Made by a program: the position numbers and the translations under genes
DNA from: Farysia itapuensis
Lineage: Eukaryota > Basidiomycota > Ustilaginomycetes > Ustilaginales > Ustilaginaceae
Assembly: GCA_023212645.1 (NCBI GenBank)
Contig: JALBYC010000050.1
Coordinates: forward strand, 1 to 25,618
Length of the DNA: 25,618 bases
Direction of reading: 5' to 3'
Notes under the pieces: model-generated
Told to the model about the DNA's origin: nothing
Databases searched by the model: none
The model's input: only the letters and a program-made list of their open reading frames with translations
Shown here: positions 23,302 to 25,618 of the stretch, one piece after another
Layout: the number at the start of each line of letters is the position of its first letter
Position numbering within the stretch: position 1 is the first letter of the stretch

Positions 23302-25452
23302 ATGTCTGATTTCGGCTCCCTTCGTCCTCCTGCTTCCACCTCGAGTGCCAATTATTATCGCTCCAGTTCTCCTATCGGCACACGGCCCAGCGAGCAAAGC
23401 ATGAACCCACACAGCAGGTATTCGCTGGGCAAAGGTGCGTCTACCGAACAAGCCATGCGGCTTGCCCAGCAGGGTGGTGGTGGCAATCACGACCCCACCG
23501 TGCGCAACGCCTCCATGGGCTCCAACACCGCAATGTCTGGTGCCCCCGCTGCACGCAGTCTCCGACCCAGCTCGGAAATGCTGCCCACCGTCAATCACCA
23601 CGCTACGCCAGAGAGCGAGGCCATCGACCGCTGGTTTGAGGATCTGCAGCACTACGAAGCGACCCTAGAGGAAATGGCCACCGCCGCGCTCGATCAAAAC
23701 TTCAAGGAAGAGCTCAGCGCTATCGAGCAGTGGTTCCGCGTTCTTTCCGAAGCAGAGCGTACGGCAGCCCTGTACAGTCTGTTGCAAGAGTCGACTCAGG
23801 TCCAGATTCGCTTTTTCATCACTGTGCTTCAGCAGATGTCTCGCAGTGATCCCAACGCGGCCCTCTTGTCGCCCAGCCATCAGTCAACCTCGATGGCTGA
23901 TCAGATGGAGGCCAAGCTGGCCAGCCTTGGTCTCAAGTCACCCAGTGGCGCAGGCGCCAGCGGGATCAAAGCTCCCCCTTCCCCCGGAAACCGCGGATAT
24001 CGCCAGTCGTCGGACGCCGCCGGATTCTTGTCCCCCAACGTCGCCGCTTCCTACAACGCGAACAGCAACGAAGCAGCCTCCACCCTGGCAGCGCAGCGTG
24101 CCAAGCTCAAGGCCAATCGCACCTCAGCTCCCGGCACCCTCCTCGGCGAAAGCAAGAGCTTTTCCGGTGGTCATCTCGATCAGGTTCAGGAACGTGGTGG
24201 TTCTCCCAACCCTCAGCAGCAACAGCAGCAACAGCGTGGGTATGGGTCTGATTCACGCCCCAAATCGACCGACTTTAGCAACTCGCTCGGCCGGTCTCCC
24301 CGTGCAAGTGGGCCTTTGGACGACCAACTTTCGCCCATCACCAACACGGGCAACTGGTCTAGTATGGCCAACACCCCTCTCGCGCCCATGTTTAGCGACG
24401 CCGACAAGCTCGGCACCGGCGAGGCCAAAGTTAATTTGGACTCGGCTGCAGCCCAACTGGCCAGTCTTGGCCAGCACCATCATGCCAACAACAACAACAA
24501 CAACAGCAGTTCGCGCACGCTCGTCGATCCTGACCCGTCGCGCTTCCGTCGCAAGAGCAGCCAGAATGGCGGCAACAGCTACTCGGCGCAGATGTTTGAT
24601 CAGACCAGTCCTGGAGTTTCGCCCAATTTGGGCGGCGGCGGCGCACAGTCTTCGGGCTGGGGTCAGAACGATCATTTCGGCCGCGGTGGGCTCAACCCTC
24701 CATCCTCCGCTTTCGGGCAGGCCAACTTCAACGTCCCGCCGCCCCTCAGTCCGAACTCGTTGCTCGGCAACGGCCAGCTGAACTTGCAGATGATGAACGC
24801 AATGGCAGGTATGGGTGGCGGGCTCAACCTGAACAACATGAATGCAGCCCAGCTGTTGGCCATGCAGCAGCAAATCTTGCAGAATCAGCAGAGTCTCGCC
24901 GTCCTGGCCGCCCAGCAGCAGCAACAGCAACAACAGATGATGCAACAGCAGCAGCAGCAGCATGGACGCAATTTGCGTGGGTTTGGTGGAGGTGCCCTGT
25001 CGCCTGGGCTTGGTGGTGGACATTCTTCCGGCGGCCTCAAGAGTCCGCGCACGGGTACATCGCCTTCAGGCCGACCGGTGGCTGGCGTATCAGGTCCTTC
25101 GCCTACCAACACAACCCCCAGCGGAGAGGAAGAGGTCGCCGACCTCGCCACACTCAACGACGTCGCTGCATGGCTCCGCCAACTCCGTCTGCACAAGTAC
25201 ACCACCAACTTTGAACACAGTCACTGGAAAGACATGGTTCTCATGGACGACAACAAGCTGCAAGACATGGGCGTCGCTGCCCTTGGCGCCCGACGCAAGA
25301 TGCTGAAAACCTTTGAGCTGGTGCGCCAAAAGTACGGGATCAAGATGGACGGTGAAGACGAGCCCGGCTCTGGCGTTCCCGGCGCCACAATCAACGTCGT
25401 CGGTGCTACCGAAGACAAAACTGGCGAATCAGACGACCATCCTGACGCATAA
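23302..25452 (+). CDS. VTS1: Vts1/Smaug-like SAM-domain RNA-binding post-transcriptional regulator
   Basis: Single-exon gene of 716 residues. The frame opens upstream at a GTG, but the ATG at 23302 (MSDFGSLRPP) is taken as the start. A conserved helical N-terminal domain (about 104-183: IDRWFEDLQHYEATLEEMAT, then LSAIEQWFRVLSEAERTAAL) is typical of fungal Vts1 proteins. A long Ser/Gly/Asn/Gln-rich region follows, with poly-Gln and poly-Asn tracts. The C-terminal SAM domain (about 614-682: LNDVAAWLRQLRLHKYTTNF to GARRKMLKTFELVRQKYGIK) carries the basic surface that reads the loop of Smaug-recognition hairpins (CNGGN). In yeast Vts1 recruits Ccr4-Not to target mRNAs, causing deadenylation and decay in the cytoplasm. 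Architecture and both conserved blocks make the assignment firm. Confidence 0.94.
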   Translation: MSDFGSLRPPASTSSANYYRSSSPIGTRPSEQSMNPHSRYSLGKGASTEQAMRLAQQGGGGNHDPTVRNASMGSNTAMSGAPAARSLRPSSEMLPTVNHHATPESEAIDRWFEDLQHYEATLEEMATAALDQNFKEELSAIEQWFRVLSEAERTAALYSLLQESTQVQIRFFITVLQQMSRSDPNAALLSPSHQSTSMADQMEAKLASLGLKSPSGAGASGIKAPPSPGNRGYRQSSDAAGFLSPNVAASYNANSNEAASTLAAQRAKLKANRTSAPGTLLGESKSFSGGHLDQVQERGGSPNPQQQQQQQRGYGSDSRPKSTDFSNSLGRSPRASGPLDDQLSPITNTGNWSSMANTPLAPMFSDADKLGTGEAKVNLDSAAAQLASLGQHHHANNNNNNSSSRTLVDPDPSRFRRKSSQNGGNSYSAQMFDQTSPGVSPNLGGGGAQSSGWGQNDHFGRGGLNPPSSAFGQANFNVPPPLSPNSLLGNGQLNLQMMNAMAGMGGGLNLNNMNAAQLLAMQQQILQNQQSLAVLAAQQQQQQQQMMQQQQQQHGRNLRGFGGGALSPGLGGGHSSGGLKSPRTGTSPSGRPVAGVSGPSPTNTTPSGEEEVADLATLNDVAAWLRQLRLHKYTTNFEHSHWKDMVLMDDNKLQDMGVAALGARRKMLKTFELVRQKYGIKMDGEDEPGSGVPGATINVVGATEDKTGESDDHPDA
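24214..24234 (+). repeat. CAG/CAA tract coding for seven Gln in VTS1
   Basis: Seven consecutive Gln codons (CAG mixed with CAA) lie in the disordered middle of the Vts1-like protein. The mixed codons suggest selection on Gln content rather than pure DNA slippage. Confidence 0.85.
24913..24960 (+). repeat. CAG/CAA tract coding for Gln8-Met2-Gln6 in VTS1
   Basis: Eight Gln codons, two Met and six Gln codons follow each other in the Gln-rich region upstream of the SAM domain. A separate run of six Asn codons lies at 24487-24504. Such prion-like composition is common in RNA-granule proteins; length variation between strains is likely. Confidence 0.85.
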
Positions 25453-25618
25453 ACGCAATTTTTCCCCCTCCCTTAGCCGAACAAACACATGTGAGTCAAT
25501 TCTTTTTTTCTGGCCAAGTTGTCATTATGTGTGTTATGGTAGTGACAGTGTGGGGGTGGGAGGTTGTTGAAACCGCTTTTTGGTTTTCGGGGGAATGTTC
25601 TATACGGGCGGGAGGGGG
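25453..25618. other. VTS1 3' region and G-rich window end
   Basis: After the VTS1 stop there is a T-rich stretch (near 25500-25510) that could sit in the 3' untranslated region, then a G-rich end (GGGCGGGAGGGGG). No gene is visible. Confidence 0.6.

Overview
The window looks like a nuclear contig from a smut fungus (Basidiomycota, Ustilaginomycotina; Ustilago/Sporisorium/Pseudozyma/Moesziomyces type). The reasons are long, mostly intron-poor genes, short introns (57-69 nt where measured) with GTAAGT/GTATGT donors and CTGAC/CTGAT-like branch sites, low-complexity Gln/Pro/Ser-rich extensions on conserved regulators, and the set of protein families. The species cannot be fixed from the sequence alone. 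The first 127 bases are an almost pure poly-G run that touches the end of the first gene, and the last bases are also G-rich. The window therefore probably coincides with contig ends, and the poly-G is most likely an assembly or sequencing artefact.

Layout. 1-127: poly-G. 129-3209 (-): SKN7-type HSF/response-regulator transcription factor. 3727-11061 (-): a 2444-residue Num1/Mcp5-like cortical anchor with a C-terminal PH domain and three successive blocks of tandem coiled-coil repeats (11-, 25- and 14-residue periods). 11525-14103 (-): Doa1/Ufd3/PLAA (WD40-PFU-PUL), three exons. 14278-16163 (-): M17 leucyl aminopeptidase, four exons, with two alternative start codons that could give mitochondrial and cytosolic forms. 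16164-17238: promoter region with a perfect CGG-N4-CCG palindrome. 17239-18306 (+): an unrecognised 355-residue gene. About 19210-20565 (-): a broken or mis-assembled gene of unknown family, with a frameshift and an out-of-phase internal tandem duplication. 20566-21786: no gene seen. 21787-22901 (+): secreted, probably GPI-anchored glycoprotein of the basidiomycete 'macrofage activating glycoprotein' (MAG) type, three exons. 23302-25452 (+): Vts1/Smaug SAM-domain RNA-binding protein.

How it fits together. The four left-hand genes run head to tail on the minus strand and the two recognised right-hand genes are on the plus strand. These flanks hold conserved eukaryotic functions: osmotic/oxidative-stress transcription, nuclear and mitochondrial cortical anchoring, Cdc48-ubiquitin handling, peptide turnover, and mRNA decay. 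They share no obvious pathway. The middle (about 16.5-21.8 kb) differs: low coding density, one orphan gene and one decaying gene, as expected of a lineage-specific insertion or fast-evolving island between conserved blocks. I see no tRNA, rRNA, CRISPR array or transposase. No gene set here clearly forms a new system. The most notable structure is the His-rich, multi-period repeat rod of the Num1-like protein, followed by the mosaic paralogue remnant near 20.2 kb.
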